NCBI GenBank assembly: GCA_946627565.1
Contig: CAMOVR010000004.1
Location: 1 to 58,934, forward strand
Length of the DNA stretch: 58,934 nt
Direction of reading: 5' to 3'
Source: an uncultured Clostridia bacterium
GTDB lineage: Bacteria > Bacillota > Clostridia > Christensenellales > Aristaeellaceae
This document shows positions 15,472 through 23,007 of the stretch, piece after piece. The notes beneath the pieces are model-generated. The model made no database searches. It was not told where the DNA came from and saw nothing but the letters and a program-made list of their open reading frames with translations. Position numbers and translations under genes: made by a program. Position 1 is the first letter of the stretch, and every line of letters starts with the position of its first letter.

Positions 15472-16642
15472 AATCTTCCTTAAACGGCCTTGTTATACGC
15501 TTGCTGTTGTAGACGGGAAGAAAGCCGAACTGACCATGTATGGCGAAATCGTCGAAAGCCAGCCCGTTGACTGGTGGACGGGAGAACTGGTTGATGGTCA
15601 GTTTATTATTCTCAAAGATTTCCTGGCCGATTTGGAAACAATCGCCGATTGTGAAAGCATCATCATTCACCTTAACTCGGTGGGTGGCGATGCTTTTTCT
15701 GCAATGGCGATTCATAACCGGTTGCGTGAACTGAAAGCAGAAAAAACCTGCATCGTCGATGGTGTTGCCATGAGCGGCGGCAGCCTGATCATGTGCGCAT
15801 GCGACACCGTAAAAGTCAACCCTTCCTCCATCGTGATGATCCACGATTGCTGGACCGTTGTGTGGGATCGCTTTAATGCCGTATCCGCCAGGAAGATGGC
15901 AGATGAATTGAGCGTGATCGACAACAGCCAGGCTGAAATCTATGTCCGCAAGACCGGGAAAACCATGGAAGAAGTGCGGGCCATGATGGATAAGGACACT
16001 TATATGTCCGGTAGAGAAGCGGTTGAAAACAAGTTCGCTGATGAGTTGCTTGAGGATGAAGCCGATCCTGATATTGCCGTCAGCGCCGATCATCGCACGC
16101 TTTATGCCTGCGGCCACAGCATGCGCGTGGCAGCCATGGGCACTTTGCCCGATGGCATCAAAACAATCGAAACTGCACCCACAAGCAGCGTAGATATAAA
16201 TTCGCCTGAAGCATCAGGCAAGAATGGAGGGAATAGCCCTATGACTCTTGAGGAATTCCGTCAACAGAATCCCGAAGCGGCTGCGGCCTTGCTTGCTGAA
16301 GCTCAGGCAGGTGTGAACACCGATGAAGCTGTGCAGGCTGAACGCCAGCGCCTTGCTGACATTGACGCCGTTGCCAGCCTTTTTGACCCTGAAACGGTCA
16401 ATGCCGCGAAGTATTCCGAACCCTGCACGGCGCAGGAAATGTGCTATCGTGCCGCTCAGAAGAGTGTGCAGCAGGGCACGGCTTTTATGGCTGCGCTCCA
16501 GGCTGACACTAAGGACAGCGGCTCTGCTGGCGTTACTCCTGCCCCTGCTTCTGAAGAAGAAGAACCCATGACCAACGCTGATCTGATGGCTGCTGGTGAA
16601 GCGGCTGCCAAAAAGGCACTTGGCGAAAAGAAGGAGGCGTAA
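15455..16642 (+). CDS. ClpP-like prohead protease with C-terminal scaffold
   Basis: 395 residues from ATG 15455; an in-frame ATG at 15446 sits too close to the AAGGAG. The ClpP/S49-type domain has Ser107 in GVAMSGGS and His130 in VMIHDCW, as expected for nucleophile and base. After about residue 260 it becomes a charged, alanine-rich helical scaffold ending KKALGEKKEA. This is the lambda gpC/Nu3 plan: a protease that matures the prohead, fused to scaffold. Confidence 0.92.
   Translation: MSKANRIFLKRPCYTLAVVDGKKAELTMYGEIVESQPVDWWTGELVDGQFIILKDFLADLETIADCESIIIHLNSVGGDAFSAMAIHNRLRELKAEKTCIVDGVAMSGGSLIMCACDTVKVNPSSIVMIHDCWTVVWDRFNAVSARKMADELSVIDNSQAEIYVRKTGKTMEEVRAMMDKDTYMSGREAVENKFADELLEDEADPDIAVSADHRTLYACGHSMRVAAMGTLPDGIKTIETAPTSSVDINSPEASGKNGGNSPMTLEEFRQQNPEAAAALLAEAQAGVNTDEAVQAERQRLADIDAVASLFDPETVNAAKYSEPCTAQEMCYRAAQKSVQQGTAFMAALQADTKDSGSAGVTPAPASEEEEPMTNADLMAAGEAAAKKALGEKKEA
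16241..16642 (+). CDS. Nested scaffold protein from an internal start
   Basis: An in-frame ATG at 16241 is preceded by GGAGGG with 9-nt spacing. It would yield a 133-residue product equal to the C-terminal part of the protease protein, beginning MTLEEFRQQNPEAAAALLAE. Lambda Nu3 is made the same way inside gene C. The product would act as the free assembly scaffold and be removed by the protease. Confidence 0.7.
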   Translation: MTLEEFRQQNPEAAAALLAEAQAGVNTDEAVQAERQRLADIDAVASLFDPETVNAAKYSEPCTAQEMCYRAAQKSVQQGTAFMAALQADTKDSGSAGVTPAPASEEEEPMTNADLMAAGEAAAKKALGEKKEA

Positions 16643-16645
16643 GCT

Positions 16646-17053
16646 ATGGCTACTCGCGATTTGCATGAAAAGATCGGCAGCGTTGAATTTGAAAAGCTGT
16701 TTGCCGGTCTTGAACCCCCGGCCCTGGTACGCGGCGGCGTAATTCGCAAGCTGGGTACTGCTGGAACTCTCAAGCGTGGCACTCTTCTGGCGAAGTCTGG
16801 TGGTTCCGCTGGTGATGGTAAGCTGGTCATTTTCGGCACCGCTGCCGCCACCAACGAAACCATGACCCCGGACTGCATCCTGACTGATGACATCGAAGTT
16901 GGTACCAGCGTCGATGAAAATGCTACCGTCTATATCTCCGGCTGCTTCAACGCTGACGCGCTGATTTTGGCAACCGGCGCTACTCTGACCGAAGCGGACA
17001 AAGATATCCTGCGTACCAAGGGGATCATCTTTGGCACCGTTCAGGAACCTTAA
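16646..17053 (+). CDS. Head decoration protein, lambda gpD family
   Basis: 135 residues. Small beta-rich protein between the protease and capsid genes, with GTLLAKSGG, CILTDDIEVG and VYISGCFNADAL, matching the decoration protein family (PF02924). It trims the expanded capsid at threefold sites and stabilises it against internal DNA pressure. Strong AAGGAGG upstream. Confidence 0.88.
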   Translation: MATRDLHEKIGSVEFEKLFAGLEPPALVRGGVIRKLGTAGTLKRGTLLAKSGGSAGDGKLVIFGTAAATNETMTPDCILTDDIEVGTSVDENATVYISGCFNADALILATGATLTEADKDILRTKGIIFGTVQEP

Positions 17054-17069
17054 CGAGGAGGGATGGAAG

Positions 17070-18185
17070 ATGGCTCTCAACATTGATATCCTGAACACCT
17101 ATTACATGATGGGCCTTTGGAAGGGCCTTTCTCCCGTGAATACTTTTTTCCGGGATCGCTATTTCCCCACCGAGCCGGGCGATATTTACGCATCCGATAA
17201 GGTGCTGTGTGAATATCAGGACGGCGATGAAGGCATGGCTCCTTTCATGGTTGAACGTGCCGATCCTATTCCCGTGGCGCGTCAGGGCTATGAAATTCAC
17301 GACTACGCGCCTACCAAGATCGCACAAAGCCGTCCGCTTACCATGGATGATCTGAAAAAACGCGGTTACGGCGAAGCTATCTTGTCTGAAAGTACCGAGG
17401 CTGAACGCGCCAACAAGCTGGTCATGGAAGATCTGGCCCTGCTGGAGCGGAGGTTTGTTCGCACTGAGGAATACCTGTGCGCTCAGACTATGCTTAACAA
17501 CGGCTTTGAAGTCGATGAAATGATCGATGCCCAAACTGTGGGCAATAAGGCCAAAGTTCTGTACTATGATGCTACCAAGGGCAATGATGGTATCTACACC
17601 ATTTCTTCTGGTGATCGCTGGACCACTAACACCGCTTGGAGCGTCATTGTTGGGCATGTTCGTGCTATGTGCCGCGCACTGTCCCGCCGTGGTCGGGGTC
17701 ACACCGATTTGCTCGTTGGTCAGGATGTTGCCGATGTGCTTCTGGCTAATTCCGATTTTAATAAGCTGGTTGATAAGAACAGCGGCATCATCATCGCGTC
17801 CCCCATCGTGCAGGAGCTGACCAAATATGATGGCGTTTCCCTGCTTGGTATTGTCAACTTCGGCGGCTATCGCTTGAATGTGATCGTGGTAGATGAGCAG
17901 TATGCTGTTACTACTGAGCAGAACGGTGTCAAGACTACCACTTACTACAACTATTTCCCGGCAAAGGGCATCATGGTCACCTCTCCCGGCTGCGGTCATC
18001 TGATGTATGCGCATATTACGCATATTGATGATAATGGCATCTACAGCACCATCAAAGGCAAGCGTGTACCTGACCTGTTCGTGGATCGCCGTCGCAAGAC
18101 CCGTGAACTGATTCTGGAAAGCCGCCCCCTGGCTGCTCCCAAGAATTATTCTCCCTGGGTCTATGCTGCCAACGCCGTGTCCTAA
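17070..18185 (+). CDS. Major capsid protein, lambda gpE family
   Basis: 371 residues from ATG 17070 after GAGGAGG. Typical features are SPVNTFFRDRYFP near the N-terminus, an E/R-rich helix (TEAERANKLVMEDLALLERRF), and GRGHTDLLVGQDVADVLLAN. The length fits gpE-type HK97-fold capsid subunits. It forms the T-number shell together with gpD at the surface. Confidence 0.95.
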   Translation: MALNIDILNTYYMMGLWKGLSPVNTFFRDRYFPTEPGDIYASDKVLCEYQDGDEGMAPFMVERADPIPVARQGYEIHDYAPTKIAQSRPLTMDDLKKRGYGEAILSESTEAERANKLVMEDLALLERRFVRTEEYLCAQTMLNNGFEVDEMIDAQTVGNKAKVLYYDATKGNDGIYTISSGDRWTTNTAWSVIVGHVRAMCRALSRRGRGHTDLLVGQDVADVLLANSDFNKLVDKNSGIIIASPIVQELTKYDGVSLLGIVNFGGYRLNVIVVDEQYAVTTEQNGVKTTTYYNYFPAKGIMVTSPGCGHLMYAHITHIDDNGIYSTIKGKRVPDLFVDRRRKTRELILESRPLAAPKNYSPWVYAANAVS

Positions 18186-18209
18186 GCACGACCCGAAAGG
18201 AGACAAACC

Positions 18210-18671
18210 ATGCTGATTCATATTATTAACGGAGCCTATGGCTATCGTGAAAAGAAAGAAGATGGCCAGCTTGCTTGTACTGTAAAATCCGCTACTCGCA
18301 ATGATCCTCCCATTGATGTGGATGATGATGAGGCGGTGCGGCTGGTAGAAAGCGGTATCGCTGAATATGCGGATCCTGATTATATCAGTGCGCTGGTTTC
18401 CGTTTCTGAAGCTGGAACTGAGGAAAACACGTCCGACGAAAAGACCGATGAGGATGCTTCTGAAAACGGTGAAATCGAAAATGACGATTTGACCGATGAT
18501 GAAGACATTACTGTTTACACAACCGATATGAAAGCGGATGAACTGCGGGCTGCCATGCATGAACGCGGGCTGACTGTTCGTGCTGGTATGAAAAAGCAGG
18601 ACATGGTGGATGCCCTCAACGGTACGGATGATTTTCCCGACCTGAATCCCCAGGATGTGATTGAGGAATGA
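18210..18671 (+). CDS. Acidic head protein with C-terminal SAP/HeH-like helix pair
   Basis: 153 residues. The N-terminal 60 residues are mixed, the middle is strongly acidic (about 65-105), and the end (MKADELRAAMHERGLTVRAG then KKQDMVDALNG) resembles a helix-extended-helix nucleic-acid-binding motif. The position after the capsid gene suggests an FI-like or head completion role. The family was not firmly identified. Confidence 0.6.
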   Translation: MLIHIINGAYGYREKKEDGQLACTVKSATRNDPPIDVDDDEAVRLVESGIAEYADPDYISALVSVSEAGTEENTSDEKTDEDASENGEIENDDLTDDEDITVYTTDMKADELRAAMHERGLTVRAGMKKQDMVDALNGTDDFPDLNPQDVIEE

Positions 18672-19024
18672 GTTTCCGTGAATCAGTATTGCAGGATAAC
18701 CTGGCCGTGTTCTCCAACGTGGACGAATTTGCCGATCTCCGCACGGTTGTTTATGACGGAGAGGAATATGAAGAAGTTCCAGTCGTTATGACGCAGCTCA
18801 AAGAGAAAGACAGATCAGCAAACGTAAAGGATCACGCCCAGGGATTGTATCTTGTTAATGCAATCGCTCATTTTCCTGCTGACAAGCTGGGAAATCACAT
18901 CCCGGAGAAGGGATGTAAGATTTCTATCACCGATGATGATGATTTCCCTCACACGTACTATGTAGCCCAATCCGGATGTGATCTCGGCATGGTACGGCTG
19001 GAATTGGAGGCTTACGATGAGTGA
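18668..19024 (+). CDS. Head-tail joining protein (FII-like)
   Basis: 118 residues, overlapping the previous stop by 4 nt (ATGA). Acidic beta-rich sequence with LAVFSNVDEFADLRTVVYDG and YVAQSGCDLGMVRLELEAY, resembling gpFII-type connectors that seat between portal and tail. Called mostly from position and length. Confidence 0.65.
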   Translation: MSFRESVLQDNLAVFSNVDEFADLRTVVYDGEEYEEVPVVMTQLKEKDRSANVKDHAQGLYLVNAIAHFPADKLGNHIPEKGCKISITDDDDFPHTYYVAQSGCDLGMVRLELEAYDE

Positions 19025-19595
19025 AGTCTATATACGCGAAGAAGCGGGCCTACATCTTGACAGAGCAAATAAATTACTGGCTGGGCTGGGCAACTTCGGC
19101 GGCAATGGCTCTGCGGCATTTCATGCTGTTACATCGGCACTAAACAGGGCTGCCAAGTCTGCAAAATCGAAAGCCGGTAAATTTGCTTCTGAGCAATATG
19201 TTATTTCACAGGGCGGCTTTAAAGCGCATGTGCGAGACAAAATGTTTGTCAACGGTGGCGGTACCGGTGTTTCCGGCGTCAGGTTGGTATTCGCCGGGAG
19301 CGTTATAAAACTGATTGAATTCGGTACAAGATTTACCAAAGACGGCGGTGTAGCTGTTTCTGTAAAACGTGGTGGCGGCGGAACGCTCTCCCATGCTTTC
19401 ATTCCTGAAAACATGGCGCTGGGTGTGTATGAGCGCGTTGGATCCAGCCGTTTGCCTATTGAGCAGAAATACGGCCCGTCTGCTGCGCACATGATGATGG
19501 ACGGAACTGTCACTCAAAACATGGAGGACGAAATCGTTACTGTCTTCAATGATCGTATTGAGCATGAGATTAATCGAATTCTGAACGGGTGGTGA
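19017..19595 (+). CDS. Minor tail / tail completion protein, gpZ-like
   Basis: 192 residues; ATG 19017 overlaps the stop of the preceding gene (ATGAGTGA). Basic N-terminal helices (AKSAKSKAGKFASEQY), a central glycine-rich beta region and LIEFGTRF are typical of gpZ-like and gp10-like completion proteins. It probably caps the tail tube before joining the head. Confidence 0.72.
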   Translation: MSEVYIREEAGLHLDRANKLLAGLGNFGGNGSAAFHAVTSALNRAAKSAKSKAGKFASEQYVISQGGFKAHVRDKMFVNGGGTGVSGVRLVFAGSVIKLIEFGTRFTKDGGVAVSVKRGGGGTLSHAFIPENMALGVYERVGSSRLPIEQKYGPSAAHMMMDGTVTQNMEDEIVTVFNDRIEHEINRILNGW

Positions 19596-19599
19596 TGTT

Positions 19600-20097
19600 G
19601 TGAATTGGGTCGATCTTCTTCAAGCACTGGCCGATTTCATCGGTGAAAAAACCGCCGATTTAATCATGCCGACACGTGTTCAGACCAAAGACGAAGAGCA
19701 AAAGTATCGTGCTGCGGACGTTTATAAAATGCGGTTGCCGGATAGCAAGGAGGCAAAGAAAAAAGCGCCTTATGTCCTGATCCAGCTGATTACCGCAGCG
19801 GATGAACAGCCGGAGCGCGGGCAGGATAATAGTTACGCCGTCGTGCGTATCATCTGCTGCACTTATAATCCAGATGAGCAAGAGGGCGCTTTGCAGCTTC
19901 TGAACCTGGCGTCCCGCATCCGTATTAACCTGCTCAAAACTTGCGTCGTTGGCCCCAATAATGAATTTTGGCTGGATAAGACTGAAAAGCTGGAATTCAT
20001 GGCCTACCCTGATGATACAGCTCCGTATTATGCAGGAGAAATGATCGGCACCTGGCACATACCGCCCGTGAAAAGGGAGGTTCCGCAAATATGGTAA
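19600..20097 (+). CDS. Tail terminator-like protein
   Basis: 165 residues from GTG. The sequence has the alternating pattern KAPYVLIQLITAADE...SYAVVRIICCTYN, typical of tail terminator proteins that end tube polymerisation. It precedes the sheath gene. Family is inferred. Confidence 0.6.
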   Translation: MNWVDLLQALADFIGEKTADLIMPTRVQTKDEEQKYRAADVYKMRLPDSKEAKKKAPYVLIQLITAADEQPERGQDNSYAVVRIICCTYNPDEQEGALQLLNLASRIRINLLKTCVVGPNNEFWLDKTEKLEFMAYPDDTAPYYAGEMIGTWHIPPVKREVPQIW

Positions 20098-20420
20098 AGA
20101 AGCCAAAGGAGGCTGAAGCCAATGAAACGGTAGAAGCCATCAAAGAAGAAAAAGCCGAGCCTGTCAAAGAGGACGGCTTTTTTGTTTACCTCGGCCCGTC
20201 CATTCGCGGCGTCATTCAGACCGCCAGCATCTACACCGGTACGCGAGCAGAGGTTGAACAGTTCCTTGCGGGTGCGATTGAACGCTTCCCGCGCATCAAG
20301 CAACTCCTGATCTCCGACAAAACGTTGCCGGAAGACAGGGTAAAAGTCAAGACACCCGGCAATCTGCTGAATGAAATCTACAAAAAGCTGGTTGCCGATG
20401 TGAAAAAGAAGGAGGGATAA
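20091..20420 (+). CDS. Small tail assembly protein, unassigned
   Basis: 109 residues overlapping the terminator gene by 7 nt. A charged E/K-rich leader (1-27) is followed by FFVYLGPSIRGVIQTASIYTGTR and a helix. Proteins of this shape commonly sit before the sheath gene in Firmicutes myoviruses and prophages; function not established. Confidence 0.6.
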   Translation: MVKKPKEAEANETVEAIKEEKAEPVKEDGFFVYLGPSIRGVIQTASIYTGTRAEVEQFLAGAIERFPRIKQLLISDKTLPEDRVKVKTPGNLLNEIYKKLVADVKKKEG

Positions 20421-20423
20421 ACC

Positions 20424-21836
20424 ATGGCCAATCATGGCGTATACGCTTTTGAGCGTGCGACCAGCATTTCCACCCCCGTCGTGGCTGCCACCGGCATTCC
20501 TTTTGTCGTTGGCGTAGCTCCCATTCAGGCCGCTGAAAACCCCGCTGCGGTGGGTGTTCCCGTCCTCTGCACCAGCTGGAACGAGTTCGTTGAAAAGCTG
20601 GGCTATTCCGAGGATTGGGATAATTACTCCCTGGCCGAATTTGGATACAGCCAGTTCGTGCTGTTCAATATGCAGCCCTGCATTTTCCTCAATCTGTTCG
20701 ATCCCACCACTATGAAGGCTGCTAAGACTGCCGCAGATTATACCGTGAGTAATCATAAGGTGTCCCTGGGCAGCAAGGCGATCAACGATTCCGGCTTGGT
20801 GGTAAAGAAGAACAACGCCGCCATCACAAAGGGCACCGATTATGATGTCTATTTCAGTGACGGCGATATGATCGTTGAACTGCTGTCCACCGGCAGCGCC
20901 TACGATGCCACCACTCTGAATATCGCCTACAACGAGGCTGCCTTTACCAGCATCACCGCTGCCGCCGTAGCCACCGCTATGGATAAGGTTGAGTTGTGTA
21001 TGAGCGTCCTGGGCGTGATCCCGGATATGATCTGCGCTCCCGGCTGGTCTGATAAGAGCGCCGTGGCCGCTGTGATGGCGTCCAAGGCTGGCGCGATCAA
21101 TGGCTTGTTCCGGGCCAAGGCTCTGATCGATGTTCCTTGCGACAGCGGCGGCGCTGTGGAGTATTCCACTGTCGGCGCGAAAAAGAATCAGCTGTCCATG
21201 ACCGACCCGAACGAAATCGTGTGCTGGCCCATGATCGGCCTTGGCGGGAAGAAGTATCACTTCTCCACTCAGCTGGCGGGCCTCATGGCGTCTGTGGACA
21301 CCGAAAACCGCGCCCCCTATTGCAGTCCCTCCAATCACGGCATCAAGGCTGACAGCCTGGTTCTGGCCGATGGCACTGAGGTACTGCTGACTAAGGCCCA
21401 GGCCGACGTCCTGAACAATGCCGGTATCGTAACGGGCCTGAATTTCATGGGCGGCTTTGTCTGCTGGGGCAATTACACCGCCTGCTACCCCACCAATACC
21501 GACGTGAAGGATTACTACATCCCGATCAGCCGGATGTTTGACTGGGTAGCTAATACCTTGATCAAGACCTTCTGGGGGCAGCTGGACAAGCCCATGACCC
21601 GGCGTCTGATCGACACCATCCTCGATTCCAGCAATATCTGGCTGAATGGGCTGGTTGGCAGCGGCTACCTGCTGGGTGCTCGCGTTGAGATGCTGGAGAG
21701 TGAAAACAGCCTGACCAACCTTATGGCGGGCATCATCAATCTCCACGTGTACCTGACCCCGCCTTCTCCCGCTCAGGAGATCGATTTCACCCTGGAATAT
21801 GACGCCAGCTATGTGCAGGCGGCTCTCCAGGCGTAA
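20424..21836 (+). CDS. Contractile tail sheath protein
   Basis: 470 residues. The N-terminus (GVYAFERATSISTPVVAATG, PFVVGVAP) and C-terminus (LIDTILDSSNIWLNGLVGSG, then GARVEMLESENS) match the phage sheath family (PF04984). It shows that the virion is a myovirus. In contractile tails it surrounds the tube and shortens on infection. Confidence 0.95.
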   Translation: MANHGVYAFERATSISTPVVAATGIPFVVGVAPIQAAENPAAVGVPVLCTSWNEFVEKLGYSEDWDNYSLAEFGYSQFVLFNMQPCIFLNLFDPTTMKAAKTAADYTVSNHKVSLGSKAINDSGLVVKKNNAAITKGTDYDVYFSDGDMIVELLSTGSAYDATTLNIAYNEAAFTSITAAAVATAMDKVELCMSVLGVIPDMICAPGWSDKSAVAAVMASKAGAINGLFRAKALIDVPCDSGGAVEYSTVGAKKNQLSMTDPNEIVCWPMIGLGGKKYHFSTQLAGLMASVDTENRAPYCSPSNHGIKADSLVLADGTEVLLTKAQADVLNNAGIVTGLNFMGGFVCWGNYTACYPTNTDVKDYYIPISRMFDWVANTLIKTFWGQLDKPMTRRLIDTILDSSNIWLNGLVGSGYLLGARVEMLESENSLTNLMAGIINLHVYLTPPSPAQEIDFTLEYDASYVQAALQA

Positions 21837-21853
21837 GGAAGGAGTGAACTGAC

Positions 21854-22369
21854 ATGCTGCATCCTGAATCTATTGTCGATTTTGAAGTTTACGAGGATAG
21901 CGTAAACTTCGTGGGTATTGCTCAAGTGACGCTGCCCAACATCAACTATCTGACCCAGGACATCACCGGCGCTGGTATTTCCGGTACCGTTGAAGCCGTC
22001 CTGATCGGCATGATTGACAAGATGAATGCCACCTTCAATTTCCGCTCCGCCACCGAAGCCGCTGTGAAGCTGCTCAAGCCTGAAAAGCACCTGCTGGATC
22101 TGCGCGTTGCGGAGCAGCATTGGGATTCCGTTGGTACCCAGCGTACCATCCAGGCCGATAAGTATATCCTCGGCGTGATCCCGAAGAACTTCACCCCCGG
22201 CGATATCGTTCCCGCCACCACCAGCAACGCCAACGGCGAGTACAGCGTGTACTACTATGCGGCGTACAAGGATGGTAAGCAGATCTGGGAAATTGACCAG
22301 TTCAATTACATCTGCAAGATCGGCGGCGTGGACTATATGGCCGATGTGCGTAAGGCTCTCGGCAAGTAA
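21854..22369 (+). CDS. Major tail tube protein, P2 FII family
   Basis: 171 residues with the pattern of the P2 FII tube family (PF04985): an opening ESIVDFEVYEDSVNFVGIA, LPNINYLTQDITGAGISG and a C-terminal DQFNYICKIGGVDYMADVR. It forms the inner tube through which DNA passes. Confidence 0.92.
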   Translation: MLHPESIVDFEVYEDSVNFVGIAQVTLPNINYLTQDITGAGISGTVEAVLIGMIDKMNATFNFRSATEAAVKLLKPEKHLLDLRVAEQHWDSVGTQRTIQADKYILGVIPKNFTPGDIVPATTSNANGEYSVYYYAAYKDGKQIWEIDQFNYICKIGGVDYMADVRKALGK

Positions 22370-22433
22370 TCTGGACCAAATAGGGGGAAGGAGCAAATCC
22401 TTCCCCCCTTCGCTTTGAAAGGAGACAAGCACC

Positions 22434-22814
22434 ATGGAAGAAATCAAAAATAACACGACGGAGCAGGACAAGGAATATGAAGTGGCAAAGGCCGAAGCCG
22501 AAGCCGACAAGTCCAACGTCGCATATATCCATTTTTTCAGAAAGCCCTTTGAATGGGAAGGAAAGGAATACAAAAGCCTTACCTTCGATTTTGACAAGCT
22601 CACCGGTGAAGACAGCCTGAGTATTGAGGCTGAATTGCAAGCCAAGGGTATCAGTGTGCTGGTGCCCGCTTTCTCCGGCCATTTCCTTATTCGGATGGCT
22701 GCCAGGGTTTGCAATGAGCGGCTTGGCGTTGATGCTTTCCAGAAGATGCCCATGCGGGAGTTCCTGCGCATCAGAACGAAGGCCAGAAATTTTTTGATGG
22801 AATCGGAGCAGTAG
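22434..22814 (+). CDS. Tail assembly chaperone gpE
   Basis: 126 residues between tube and tape measure. An acidic N-terminal stretch is followed by FEWEGKEYKSLTFDFDKLTG and EAELQAKGISVLVPAF, the pattern of the gpE chaperone family. The codons AGA AAT TTT at 22785-22793 contain the heptamer A AAT TTT, at which ribosomes could slip back one base. That would extend the protein into the frame ending at 22993. Confidence 0.85.
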   Translation: MEEIKNNTTEQDKEYEVAKAEAEADKSNVAYIHFFRKPFEWEGKEYKSLTFDFDKLTGEDSLSIEAELQAKGISVLVPAFSGHFLIRMAARVCNERLGVDAFQKMPMREFLRIRTKARNFLMESEQ

Positions 22815-22993
22815 TAGGCGATGGCGGCAGCTGGATCAGGACACAGAGCATGATATTATCTGAAAACTGTCATACCCCTGTGAGTTTCTGGCTTAAGCTG
22901 CCGCTTTCTCAGCTGCCCCTTTGGATAGAAGACAATAACGCTATTATTCGTGAACGCATTGCTGAACGCGATAGACAGCGAAAACGAAGATAA
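22434..22993 (+). CDS. gpE-E' frameshift fusion (-1 at 22787-22793)
   Basis: Joined product: normal frame 22434-22793, then the -1 frame from 22793 to the TAA at 22991-22993, giving 186 residues. The extension has strongly protein-like sequence (SFWLKLPLSQLPLWIEDNN followed by AIIRERIAERDRQ) and fills the otherwise empty space to the tape measure gene. P2 E/E' and lambda G/GT use the same strategy in the same place. The fusion is thought to bind the tape measure and recruit tube subunits. Confidence 0.8.
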
Positions 22994-23007
22994 AGGAGGG
23001 ATGAAGC

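Noticed and set aside
17025-18560. Long minus-strand frame opposite the capsid gene
   Set aside because: Shadow of the capsid gene on the other strand; no domain and no initiation signal.
20028-21746. Long minus-strand frame (about 570 codons) opposite the sheath gene
   Set aside because: It lies opposite the confidently identified tail sheath, has low-complexity Gly/His/Val-rich translation and no ribosome site; a codon-bias shadow.
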